DNA of 64,000 nucleotides, taken from assembly GCA_026018925.1 (NCBI GenBank), contig JAKSZU010000027.1, positions 496,001-560,000 of the forward strand, written 5' to 3'. The notes beneath the pieces were generated by a model. The model did no database searches. It had not been told where the DNA came from and saw nothing but the letters and a program-made list of their open reading frames with translations. How positions within the stretch are numbered: position 1 is the first letter of the stretch; each line of letters opens with the position of its first letter. Below, in pieces: positions 46,489 through 58,500 of the stretch. Source of the stretch: Tupaia tana. Taxonomy: Eukaryota; Chordata; Mammalia; Scandentia; Tupaiidae. The position numbers and the translations under genes are program-made.

Positions 46489-47290
46489 TAGGTTTGGGGT
46501 TGAGCTTAAGGTGTCCGCCTAGGGTTAGGGTTAGGTCTATGGTTTGAGTTAGCCTTCAGGTTAGGTTAGGTTTGAACTTAGTTTTAGGGAGTAAGTTTAG
46601 GGCTACTGTTAGTTTTCAGTTCAGTGTTAAGGTTGGATTTAGCGTGATGGTCAGGTTAGGGTTGGGGTTGAGCTTAAGGTGTCCGCCTAGGATTAGGGTT
46701 AAGTGTATGGTTTGATTTTGGCTTCAGGTTAGGTTAGGTTTGAACTTAGTGTGAGGGAGTAAGCTTAGGGCTACTGTTAGTTTTCGGGTAACTGTTATGG
46801 TTGGAGTAGCGTCAGGGCCATTTTAGGATTGGGGTTGAGCTTAAGGTGTCCGCCAAGGGTTAGGGTTAGGTCTATGGTTTGAGTTAGGCTTCAGGTTAGG
46901 TTAGGTTTGAACTTAGTTTGACGGAGTAAGTTTAGGGCTACTGTTAGTTTTCGGTTCAGTGTTTCGGTTGGAGATAGCGTCAGGGTCAGGTTAGGTTTGG
47001 GGTTGAGCTTCAGGTGTCCGCCTAGGGTTAGCGTTAGGTGTATGGTTTGATTTAGGCTTCAGGTTAGGTTAGGTTTGAACTTAGTTTGAGGGAGTAAGTT
47101 TAGGGCTACTGTTAGTTTTCGGTTCAGTGTTACGGTTGGAGATAGCGTCAGGGTCAGGTTAGGGTTGGGGTTGAGCTTCAGGTGTCCGCCTAGTGTTAGG
47201 GTTAGGTCTGTGGTTTGAGTTAGGCTTCAGGTTAGGTTAGGTTTGAAATTAGTTTGAGGGAGTAAGTTTAGGGTTAATGTTAGTTTTCGG
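46489..47290 (+). repeat. Right end of the large duplication
   Basis: This stretch repeats 38429-39230 at an offset of 8060, which equals 6212 plus one extra 1848-bp HOR unit. Shared markers are GGTTTGGGGTTGAGC, TTTTCAGTTCAGTGTTAAGG (AAGG at 38569 and 46629), AGCGTGATGG, CCTAGGATTAGGGTTAAG, TTAGTGTGAGGG, GGAGTAGCGTC (a lost base) and GTTTGACGGAG. The likeness fails near 39237/47297, where the left copy goes into TTGGCGTTAGC units and this one does not. Confidence 0.83.
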
Positions 47291-50200
47291 TTCAGTGTTA
47301 CGGTTGGAGTTAGCGTGAGGGACAGGTTAGGGTTGGGGTTGAGCTTAAGGTGTCCGCCTAGGGTTAGGGTTAGGTCTATGGTTTGAGTTAGGCTTCAGGT
47401 TAGGTTAGGTTTGAACTTAGTTTGAGGGAGTAAGTTTAGGGCTACTGTTAGTTTTCGGTTCAGTGTTACGTTTGGAGTAAGAGTCATGGTCAGGTTAGGG
47501 TTGGGGTTGAGCTTCAGGTGTCCACCTAGGGTTAGGGTTAGGTCTATGGTTTGAGTTAGGCTTCAGGTTAGGTTAGTTTTGAACTTAGTTTGAGGGAGTA
47601 AGTTTAGGGCTACTGTTTGTTTTTGGTTCAGTGTTTCGGTTGGAGTTAGCGTGAGGGTCAGGTTAGGGTAGGGGTTGAGCTTAAGGTGTCCGCCTAGGGT
47701 TAGGGTTAGGTGTATGGTTTGATTTAGGCTTCAGGTTAGGTTAGGTTTGAACTTAGTTTGAGGGAGTAAGTTTAGGGGTACTGTTAGTTTTCGCTTAACT
47801 GTTACGGTTGGATTTATCGTCAGGTCCAGGTTAGGGTTGGGGTTGAGCTTCAGGTGTCCGCCTAGGGTTAGGACTAGGTGTATGGTTTGATTTAGGCTTC
47901 AGGTTAGGTTAGGTTTGAACTTAGTTTGAGGGAGTCAGTTTAGGGCTACTGTTAGTTTTCGGTTAACTGTTACGGTTGGAGTAAGCGTCAGGGTCAGGTT
48001 AGGTTTGGGGTAGAGCTTATGGTGTCCGCCTAGTGTTAGGGTTATGTGTATGGTTTGAGTTAGGCTTCAGGTTAGGTTAGGTTTGAAGTTAGTTTGAGGG
48101 AGTAAGTTTAGGGTTACTGTTAGTTTTCGGTTCAGTGTTACGGTTGGAGTTAGCGTGAGGGTCAGGTTAGGGTTGGGGTTGAGCTTAAGGTGTCCGCCTA
48201 GGGTTAGGGTTAGGTGTATGGTTTGAGTTAGGCTTCAGGTTAGGTTAGGTTTGAACTTAGTTTGAGGGAGTAAGTTTAGGGCTACTGTTAGTTTTCGGTT
48301 CAGTGTTACGGTTGGAGATAGCCTCAGGGTCAGGTTAGGGTTAGGGTTGAGCTTCAGGTGTCCGCCTTGGGTTATGGTTAGGTCTATGGTTTGATTTAGG
48401 CTTCAGGTTAGGTTAGGCTTGAACTTAGTTTGAGGGAGTAAGTTTAGAGCTAATGTTAGTTTTCGGTTTAGTGTTACGGTTGGAGTTAGCGTGAGGGTCA
48501 GGTTAGGGTTGGGGTTGAGCTTAAGGTGTCCGCCTAGGGTTAGGGTTAGGTGTATGGTTTGATTTATGATTCAGGTTAGGTTAGGTTTGAACTTAGTTTG
48601 AGGGAGTAAGTTTAGGGCGACTGTTAGTTTTCGGGTAACTCTTATGGTTGGAGTTAGCGTCAGGGCCAGGTTAGGGTTGGGGTTGAGCTTAAGGTGTCCA
48701 CCTAGGGTTAGGGTTAGGTCTATGGTTTGAGTTAGGCTTCAGGTTAGGTTAGGTTTGAACTTAGTTTGAGGGAGTAAGTTTAGGGCTACTGTTAGTTTTC
48801 GGTTCAGTGTTACGGTTGGAATTAGCCTCAGAGTCAGGTTAGGGTTGGGTTAAGCTTAAGGTGTCCGCCTAGGGTTAGGGTTAGGTCTATTGTTTGAGTT
48901 AGGCTTCAGGTTAGGTTAGGTTTGAACTTAGTTTGAGGGAGTAAGTTTAGGGCTACTGTTAGTTTTCTGTTCAGTGTTATGGTTGGACTTAGCGTGAAGG
49001 TCAGGTTAGGGTTGAGGTTGAGCTTCAGGTGTCCACCTAGGGTTAGGGTTAGGTGTATTGTTTGAGTTAGGCTTCAGGTTAGGTTAGGTTTGAACTTAGT
49101 TTGAGGGAGTAAGTTTAGGGCTACTGTTAGTTTTCGGTTCAGTGTTACGGTTGGAGTAAGAGTCATGGTCAGGTTAGGGTTGGCGTTGAGCTTCAGGTGT
49201 CCACCTAGGGTTAGGGTTAGGTCTATGGTTTGAGTTAGGCTTCAGGTTAGGTTAGTTTTGAACTTAGTTTGAGGGAGTAATTTTAGGGCTACTGTTTGTT
49301 TTTGGTTCAGTGTTTCGGTTGGAGTTAGCGTGAGGGTCAGGTTAGGGTAGGGGTTGAGCTTAAGGTGTCCGCCTAGGGTTAGGGTTAGGTGTATGGTTTG
49401 ATTTAGGCTTCAGGTTAGGTTAGGTTTGAACTTAGTTTGAGGGAGTAAGTTTAGGGGTACTGTTAGTTTTCGCTTAACTGTTACGGTTGGAGTTAGCGTC
49501 AGGTCCAGGTTAGGGTTGGGGTTGAGCTTCAGGTGTCCGCCTAGTGTTAGGGTTAGGTGTATGGTTTGATTTAGGCTTCAGGTTATGTTAGGTTTGAACT
49601 TAGTTTGAGGGAGTAAGTTTAGGTCTACTGTTAGTTTTCGGGTAACTGTTATGGTTGGAGTTAGCGTCAGTGCCATTTTAAGGTTGGGGTTGGGCTGAAG
49701 GTGTCCGCCTAGGGTTAGGGTAAGGTCTTTGGTTTCAGTTAGGCTTTAGGTTAGGTTAGGTTTGAAGTTAGTTTGAGGGAGTAAGTTTAGGGCTACTGTT
49801 AGTTTTCGGTTCAGTGTTACGGTTGGATTTAGCGTCAGGGTCAGGTTATGGTGGGGGTTAAGCATAAGGTGTCTGCCTAGGGTTAGGGTTAGGTCTACTG
49901 TTTGAGTTAGGCTTCAGGTTAGGTTAGGTTTGAACTTAGTTTGAGGGAGTAAGTTTAGGGCTACTGTTAGTTTTCGGTTCAGTGTTACGGTTGGATTTTG
50001 CCTCAGGGTCAGGTTAGGGTTGGGGTTAAGCTTAAGGTGTCTGCCTAGGGTTAGGGTTAGGTCTACTGTTTGAGTTAGGCTTCAGGTTAGGTTAGGTTTG
50101 AACTTAGTTTGAGGGAGTAAGTTTAGGGCTACTGTTAGTTTTCGGTTCAGTGTTACGGTTGGAGTTAGCGTGAGGGTCAGGTTAGGTTTGGGGTTGAGCT

Positions 50201-53200
50201 AAAGGTGTCCGCCTAGGGCTTGGTTTAGGTCTATGGTTTCATTTAGGCTTCAGGTTAGGTTAGCATTGAACTTAGTTTGAGGGAGTAAGTTTAGGGCTAC
50301 TGTTAGTTTTCGGTTCAGTGTTACCGTTGGAGATAGCGTCAGGGTCAGGTTAGGGTTGGGATTGAGCTTAAGGTGTCCGCCTAGGGTTAGGGTTAGGTCT
50401 ATGGTTTGAGTTAGGCTTCAGGTTAGGTTAGGTTTGAACTTAGTTTGAGGGAGTAAGTTTAGGGCTACTGTTAGTTTTCGGTTCAGTGTTACGGTTGGAG
50501 TTAGCGTGAGGGTCAGGTTAGGGTTGGGGTTGAGCTTAAGGTGTCAGCCTAGGGTTAGGGTTAGTTCTATGGTTTGAGTTAGGCTTCAGGTTAGGTGAGG
50601 TTTGAACTTAGTTTGAGGGAGTAAGTTTAGGGCTACTGTTAGTTTTTGGTTCGTTGTTACGGTTGGAGATAGCGTCAGGGTCAGGTTAGAGTTGGGGTTG
50701 AGCTTCAGGTGTCCGCCTGTGATTAGGGTTATGTCTATGGTTTGAGTTAGGCTTCAGGTTAGGTTAGGTTTGAAATTAGTTTGAGGAAGTAAGTTTAGGG
50801 CTACTGTTAGTTTTCGGTTCAGTGTCACGGTTGGAGTTAGCGTGAGGGTCAGGTTAGGGTAGGGGTTGAGCTTAAGGTGTCCGCCTAGGGTTAGGGTTAG
50901 GTGTATGGTTTGATTTAGGCTTCAGGTTAGGTTAGGTTTGAACGTAGATTGAGGGACTAAGTTTAGGTCTCTTGTTAGTTTTCGGGTAACTGTTATGGTT
51001 GGAGTTAGCGTCAGGGCCAGGTTAGGGTTGGGGTTGAGCTTAAGGTGTCCGCCTAGGGTTAGGGTAAGTCTACGATTTGAGTTAGGCTTCAAGTTAGGTT
51101 AGGTTTGAACTTAGTTTGAGGGAGTAAGTTTAGGGCTACTGTTAGTTTTCGGTTCAGTGTTACGGTTGTAGATAGCGTCAGGGTCAGGTTAGGGTTGGGG
51201 TTGAGCTTCAGGTGTCCGCCTAGGGTTAGGGTTAGGTCTATGGTTTGAGTTAGGCTTCAGGTTAGGTTAGGTTTGAACTTAGTTTGAGGGAGTAAGTTTA
51301 GGGTTACTGTTAGTTTTCGGTTCAGTGTTACGGTTGGAATTAGCCTCAGGGTCAGGTTAGTGTTGGGGTTAAGCTTAAGGTGTCCGCCTAGGGTTAGGGT
51401 TAGGTCTATTGTTTGAGTTAGGCTTCAGGATAGGTTAGGTTTGAACTTAGTTTGAGGGAGTAAGTTTAGGGCTACTGTTAGTTTTCGGTTCAGTGTTACG
51501 GTTGGACTTAGCGTGAGGGTCAGGTTAGGGTTGAGGTTGAGCTACAGGTGTCCACCTAGGGTTAGGGTTAGGTGTATGGTTTGATTTAGGCTTTAGGTTA
51601 GGTTAGGTTTGAACTTAGTTTGAGGGAGTAAGTTTAGGGCTACTGTTAGTTTTCGGTTCAGTGTTCTGGTTGGAGATAGCGTCAGGGTCTGGTTAGGGAT
51701 GGGGTTGAGCTTCAGGTGTCCGCCTCTTGTTAGGGTTAGGTCTATGATTTGAGTTAGGCTTCAGGGTAGGTTAGGTTTGAACTTAGTTTGAGCGAGTAAG
51801 TTTAGGGCTACTCTTAGTTTTCGGTTCAGTGATTCGGTTGGAGTTAGCGTGGATGGCAGGTTAGGGTTGGGGTTGAGCCTAAGGTGTCCGCCTAGGGTTA
51901 GGGTTAGGTCTATGGTTTGATTTACGCTTCAGGTTAGGTTAGGTTTGAACTTAGTTTGAGGGAGTAATTTTAGGGCTACTGTTAGTTTTCGTTTAACTGT
52001 TACGGTTGGAGTAAGCGTCAGGGTCAGGTTAGGGTGGGGGTTAAGCATAAGGTGTCCGCCTAGGGTTAGGGTTAGGTTTGTGGTTTGAGTTAGGCTTCAG
52101 GTTAGGTTAGGTTTGAACTTAGTTTGAGGGAGTAAGTTTAGGGCTACTGTTAGTTTTCGGTTCAGTGTTATGGTTGGAGTTAGCGTCAGGGTCAGGATAG
52201 GGTTGGGGTTGAGCTTAAGGTGTCCGCCTAGGGTTAGGGTAAGGTCTTTGGTTTCAGTTAGGCTTCAGGTTAGTTTAGGTTTGAAGTTAGTTTGAGGGAG
52301 TAAGTTTAGGGCTACTGTTAGTTTTCGGTTCAGTGTTACGGTTGGATTTAGCGTCAGGGTCAGGTTATGGTGGGGGTTAAGCATAAGGTGTCCGCCTAGG
52401 GTTAGGGATAGGTCTATGATATGATTTAGGCTTCAGGTTAGGTTAGGTTTGAACTTAGTTTGAGGGAGTCAGTTTAGGGCTACTCTTAGTTTTCGGTTAA
52501 CCGTTACGTTTGGCGTAAGCCTCAGGGTCAGGATAGGTTTGGGGTTGAGCTGAAGGTGTCCGCCTAGGGTTACGGTTAGGTGTATGGTTTGATTTAGGCT
52601 TCAGGTTAGGTTAGGTTTAAACTTAGTTTGAGGGAGTAAGTTTAGGGCTACTGTTAGTTTTTGTTTAACTGTTGCGGTTGGAGTATGCGTCAGGGTCAGG
52701 TTAGGGTGGGGGTTAAGCATAAGGTGTCCGCCTAGGGTTAGGGTTAGGTCTATTGTTTGAGTTAGGATTCAGGTTAGGTTAGGTTTGAACTTAGTTTGAG
52801 GGAGTAAGTTTAGGGCTACTGTTAGTTTTCGGTTCAGTGTTACGGTTGGAGTTAGCGTGAGGGTCAGGTTAGGGTTGGGGTTGAGCTTAAGGTGTCCGCC
52901 TAGGGTTAGGGTTAGGTGTATGGTTTCATTTAGGCTTCAGGTTAGGTTAGGATTGAACTTAGTTTGAGGGAGTAAGTTTACGGCTACTGTTAGTTTTCGG
53001 TGCAGTGTTACGGTTGGAGATAGCGTGAGGGCAAGGTTACGGTTAGGGTTGAGATTAAGGTGTCGGCCTAGGGTTACGGTTAGGTCTATGGTTTGAGTTA
53101 GGCTTCAGGTTAGGTTAGGATTGAACTTAGTTTGAGGGAGTAAGTTTAGGGCTACTGTTAGTTTTCGGGTAACTGTTATGGTTGGAGTTAGCATCAGGGC

Positions 53201-56200
53201 CATGTTAGGGTTGGGGTTGAGCTTAAGGTGTCCGCCTATGGTTAGGGATAGGTCTATGGTTTGAGTTAGGCTTCAGGTTAGGTTAGGTTTGAACTTAGTT
53301 TGAGGGAGTAAGTTTAGGGTTACTGTTAGTTTTCGGTTAAGTGTTATGGTTGGAGTTAGCGTGAGGGTCAGGTTAGGGTTGGGGTTGAGCTTAAGGTGTC
53401 CGCCTAGGGTTAGGGTTAGGTGTATGGTTTGATTTAGGCTTCAGGTTAGGTTAGGATTGAACTTAGTTTGAGGGAGTAAGTTTAGGGCTACTGTTAGTTT
53501 TTGGTTCAGTGTTACGGTTGGAGATAGCGTGAGGGTCAGGTTACGGTTGGGGTTGAGCTTAAGGTGTCCGCCTAGGATTAGGGTTAGGTCTATGGTTTGA
53601 GTTAGGCTTCAGGTTAGGTTAGGTTTGAACTTAGTTTGAGGGAGTAAGTTTAGGGCTACTGTTAGTTTTCGGGTAACTGTTTTGGTTGGAGTTAGCATCA
53701 GGGCAATGTTAGGGTTGTGGTTGAGCTTAAGGTGTCCGCCTAGGGTTAGGGTTAGGTGTATGGTTTGAGTTAGGCTTCAGGTTAGGTTAGGTTTGAACTT
53801 AGTTTGAGGGAGTAAGTTTAGGTCGACTCTTAGTTTTCGAGTAACTGTTATGGTTGGAGTTCGCGTCAGGGCCATTTTAGGGTTGGGGTTGAGCTTAAGG
53901 TGTCCGCCTAGGGTTAGGGTTAGGTGTATGGTTTGATTTAGGCTTCAGGTTAGGTTAGGTTTGAAGTTAGTTTGAAGGAGTAAGTTTAGGGCTACTGTTA
54001 GTTTTCGGTTCAGTGTTACGGTTGGAGTTAGCGTCAGGGTCAGGTTATGGTGGGGGTTAAGCATAAGGTGTCCGCCTAGGGTTAGGGTTAGGTCTATGAT
54101 TTGATTTAAGCTTCAGGTTAGGTTAGGTTTGAACTTAGTTTGAGGGAGTCAGTTTAGGACTACTGCTAGTTTTCGGTTAACTTTTACGGTTGGAGTAAGC
54201 GTCAGGGTCAGGTTAGGTTTGGGGTTGAGCTTAAGGTATCCGCCTAGGGTTAGGGTTAGGTGTATGGTTTGATTTAGGCTTCAGGTTAGGTTAGGTTTGA
54301 ACTTAGTTTGAGGGAGTAAGTTTAGGGCTACTGTTAGTTTTCGTTTAAATGTTACGGTTGGAGTAAGCGTCAGGGCCAGGTTAGGGTGGGGGTTAAGCAT
54401 AAGGTGTCTGCCTAGGGTAGGGTTAGGTCTATGGTTTCATTTAGGCTTCAGGTTATGTTAGGATTGAACTTAGTTTGAGGGAGTAAGTTTAGGGCTACTG
54501 GTAGTTTTCGGTTCAGTGTTACCGTTGGAGTTAGCGTGAGGGTCAGGTTAGGGTAGAGGTTGAGCTTAAGGTGTCCGCCTAGGGTTAGGGTTGGGTGTAT
54601 GGTTTGATTTAGGCTTCAGATTAGGTTAGGTTTGAACTTAGTTTGAGGGAGTAAATTTAGGGCTACTGTTAGTTTTCGGTTCAGTGTTACGGTTGGAGAG
54701 AGCGTCAAGGTCAGCTTAGGGTTGGGGTTGAGCTTCAGGTGTCCGCCTAGGGTTAGGGTTAGGTCTATGGTTTGAGTTAGGCTTCAGCTTAGGTTAGGTT
54801 TTAACTGAGTTTGAGGGAGTAAGTTTAGGGCTACTGTTAGTTTTCGGTTCAGTGTTACGGTTGGAGTTAGCGTGAGGGTCAGGTTAGGGTTGGGGTTGAG
54901 CTTAAGGTGTCCGCCTAGGGTTAGGGTTAGGTGTATGGTTTGATTTAGGCTTCAGGTTAGGTTAGGTTTGAACTTAATTTGAGGGAGTAAGTTTAGGGCT
55001 TCTGTTAGTTTTCGTTTAACTCTTACGTTTGGAGTAAGCGTCAGGGTCAGGTTAGGGTGGGGGTTAAGCATAAGGTGTCCGCCAATGTTAGGGTTAGGTC
55101 TTTGGTTTCATTTAGGCTTCAGGTTAGGTTAGGATTGAACTTAGTTTGAGGGAGTAAGTTTAGGGCTACTCTTAGTTTTCGGTTCAGGGTTACGGTTGGA
55201 TTTAGCCTCAGGGTCAGGTTAGGGTTGGGGTTAAGCTTAAGGTGTCCGCCTATGGTTAGGGTTAGGTCTATTGTTTGAGTTAGGCTTCAGGTTAGGTTAG
55301 GTTTGAACTTAGTTTGAGGGAGTAAGCTTAGGGCTACTGTTAGTTTTCGGTTCAGTGTTACGGTTGGAGTTAGCGTGAGGGTCAGGTTAGGGTTGGGGTT
55401 GAGCTTAGGGTGTCCGCCTAGGGTTAGGGTTAGTTCTATGGTTTCATTTAGGCTTCAGGTTAGGTTAGGATTGATCTTAGTTTGAGGGAGTAATTTCGGG
55501 CTACTGTTAGTTTTCGGTTCAGTGTTACGGTTGGAGATAGCGTGAGGGTCAGGTTAGGGTTGGGGTTGAGCTTAAGGTGTCCGCCTGGGGTTAGGGTTAG
55601 GTCTATGGTTTGAGTTAGGCTTCAGGTTAGGTTAGGTTTGAACTTAGTTTGAGGGAGTAAGTTTAGGGCTACTGTTAGTTTTCGGTTCAGTGTTACGGTT
55701 GGAGTTAGCGTGAGGGTTAGGTTAGGGTAGGGGTTGAGCTTAAGGTGTCCGCCGAGGGTTAGGGTTGGGTGTATGGTTTGATTTAGGCTTCAGGTTAGGT
55801 TAGGTTTGAACTTAGTTTTTAGGGAGTAACTTTAGGGCTACTGTTAGTTTTCGGTTCAGTGTTACGGTTGGAGATAGCGTCAGGGTCAGATTAGGGTTGG
55901 GGTTGAGCTTCAGGTGTCCGCCTAGGGTTAGGGTTAGGTCTATGGTTTGAGTTAGGCTTCAGGTTAGGTTAGGTTTGAACTTAGTTTGAGGGAGGAAGTT
56001 TTGGTTTACTGTTAGTTTTCGGTTAATTGTTATGGTTGGAGTAAGCGTCAGGGTCAGGTTAGGGTAGGGTTTAAGCATAAGGTGTCCGCCTAGGGTTAGG
56101 GTTAGGTCTATGTTTTGATTTAGTCTTCAGGTTAGGTTAGGTTTGAACTTAGTTTGAGGGAATAAGTTTAGGGCTACTCTTAGTTTTCGGTTAACTGTTA

Positions 56201-58500
56201 CGGGTGTAGTAAGCGTCACGGTAAGTTTAGGGTGTTGGTTAAGCCTAAGGTGTCCGCCTAGGGTTAGGGTTAGGTCCATGGTTTGATTTAGGCTCCAGGT
56301 TAGGTTAGGTTTGAACTTAGTTTGAGCGAGTAAGTTTAGGACTTCTCTTAGTTTTCGGTTCAGTGATATGGTTGGAGTTAGCCTGGATGTCAGGTTAGGG
56401 TTGGGGTTGAGCTTAAGGTGTCCGCCTAGGGTTAGGGTTAGGTGTATGGTTTGATTTAGGCTTCAGGTTAGGTTAGGTTTGAACTTAGTTTGAGGGAGTA
56501 AGTTTAGGGCTACTGTTAGTTTTCGTTTAACTGTTACGGTTGGAGCAAGCGTCAGGGTCAGGTTAGGGTGGGGGTTAAGCATAAGCTGTCCACCTAGGGT
56601 TAGGGTTAGGTTTGTGGTTTGAGTTAGGCTTCAGGTTATGTTAGGTTTGAATTTAGTTTGAGGGAGTAAGTTTAGGGCTACTGTTAGTTTTCGGTTCAGT
56701 GTTTCGGTTGGAGTTAGCGTGAGGGTCAGGATAGGGTTGGGGTTTAGCTTAAGGTATCCGCCTAGGGTTAGGGTTAGGTGTATGGTTTGATTTAGGTTTC
56801 AGGTTAGGTTAGGTTTGAACTTAGTTTGAGGGAGTAAGTTTAGGGTGACGGTTAGTTTTCGGTTCAGTGTTACGGTTGGAGATAGCATCAGGGTCAGGTT
56901 AGGGTTGGGGTTGAGCTTAAGGTGTCTGTCTAGGGTTAGGGTTAGGTCTATGGTTTGAGTTAGGCTTCAGGTTAGGTTAATTTTGAACTTAGTTTGAGGG
57001 AGTAAGTTTAGGGCTACTCTTAGTTTTCGGTTCAGTGTTACGGTTGGAGATAGCGTCAGGGTCAGGTTAGGGTTGGGGTTGAGCTTCAGGTGTCCGCCTA
57101 GGGTTAGGGTTAGGTCTATGGTTTGAGTTAGGCTTTAGGTTAGGTTAGGTTGGAACTTAGTTTGAGGGAGTAAGTTTAGGGCTACTGTTAGTTTTCGGTT
57201 CAGTGTTACGGTTGGAGATAGCGTCAGGGTCAGGTTAGCGTTGGGGTTGTGCTTCAGGTGTCCGCCTAGGGTTAGGGTTAGGTCTATGGTTTCAGTTAGG
57301 CTTCAGGTTAGGTTAGGTTTGAAGTTAGTTTGAGGGAGTAATTTTTGGGCTACTGTTTGCTTTTGGTTCAGTGTTACGGTTGGAGTTAGCGTCAGGGTCA
57401 GGTTATGGTGGGGGTTAAGAATAAGGTGTCCGCCTAGGGTTAGGGTTAGGTGTATGATTTGATTTAGGCTTCAGGTTAGGTTAGGATTGAACTTAGTTTG
57501 AGGGAGTCAGTTTAGGGCTACTGTTACTTTTCGGTTAACTGTTACGGTTGGAGTAATCGTCTGGGTCAGGTTAGGTTTGGGGTTGAAATTAAGGTATCCG
57601 CCTAGGCTCAGAGTTAGGTGTATGGTTTGATTTAGGCTTCAGGTTAGGTTAGGTTTGAACTTAGTTTGAGGGAGTAAGTTTAGGGATACTGTTAGTTTTC
57701 GTTTAACTGTTACGTTTGGAGTAAGCGTCAGGGTCAGGTTTGGTGGGGGTTAAGCATAAGGTGTCCGCCTAGGGTTAGGGTTAGGTCTATGGTTTCATTT
57801 AGGCTTCAGGTTAGGTTAGGATTGAACTTAGTTTGAGGGAGTAAGTTTAGGGCTACTGTTAGTTTTCGGTTCAGTGTTACGGTTGTAGATAGCGTGAGGG
57901 TCAGGTTACGGTTGGGGTTGAGCTTAAGGTGTCCGCCTAGGGTTAGGGTTACGGCTATCGTTTGAGTTAGGCTTCAGGTTAGGTTAGGTTTGAACTTAGT
58001 TTGAGGGAGTAAGATTAGGGCTACTGTTAGTTTTCGGTTCAGTGTTATGGTTGGAGTTAGCGTCAGGGTCAGGTTAGGATTGGGGTTGAGCTTAAGGGGT
58101 CTGCCTAGGGTTAAGGTTAGTTCTATGGTTTGAGTTAGTCTTCAGGTTAGGTTAGGTTTGAACTTAGTTTGAGGGAGTAAGTTTAGGGCTACTGTTAGTT
58201 TTCGGGTAACTGTTATGGTTGGAGTTCGCTTCAGGGCCAGGTTAGGGTTGGGGTTGATCTTAAGGTGTCTGCCTAGGGTTAGGGTTAGGTCTATGGTTTG
58301 AGTTTGGGTTCAGGTTAGGTTAGGTTTGAACTTAGTTTGAGGGAGTAAGTTTAGGGCTACTATTAGTTTCCGGTTCAGTGTTACGGTTGGAGATAGCGTC
58401 AGGGTCAGGTTAGGGTTGGGGTTGAGCTTCAGGTGTCCGCCTAGGGTTGGGTTAGGTCTATGGTTTGAGTTAAGCTTCAGGTTAGGTTAGGTTTGAACTT
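47291..58500 (+). repeat. Older mosaic block with 10-, 15-, 20- and 27-unit duplications
   Basis: Satellite only. Spaced matches found: about 47390-47935 with 49069-49614 (offset 1679, 10 units minus 1; markers GAGTCATGG, GTGTCCACC, TTCGCTTAACTG); about 48800-49040 with 51318-51560 (offset 2518; GGAATTAGCCTCAG, GGACTTAGCGTG); 49720-49870 with 52240-52390 (offset 2519; AAGGTCTTTGG, TTATGGTGGGGG); 51700-52090 with 56234-56620 (offset 4534, 27 units minus 2; GTGGATGG or CTGGATG); and 54001-54540 with 57360-57900 (offset 3359, 20 units minus 1; GTGGGGGTTAAG, AAGGTATCCGCC). The copies differ at many scattered sites, so these events look older than those at 10.9-18.7 kb or 33.5-47.3 kb. Confidence 0.72.
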
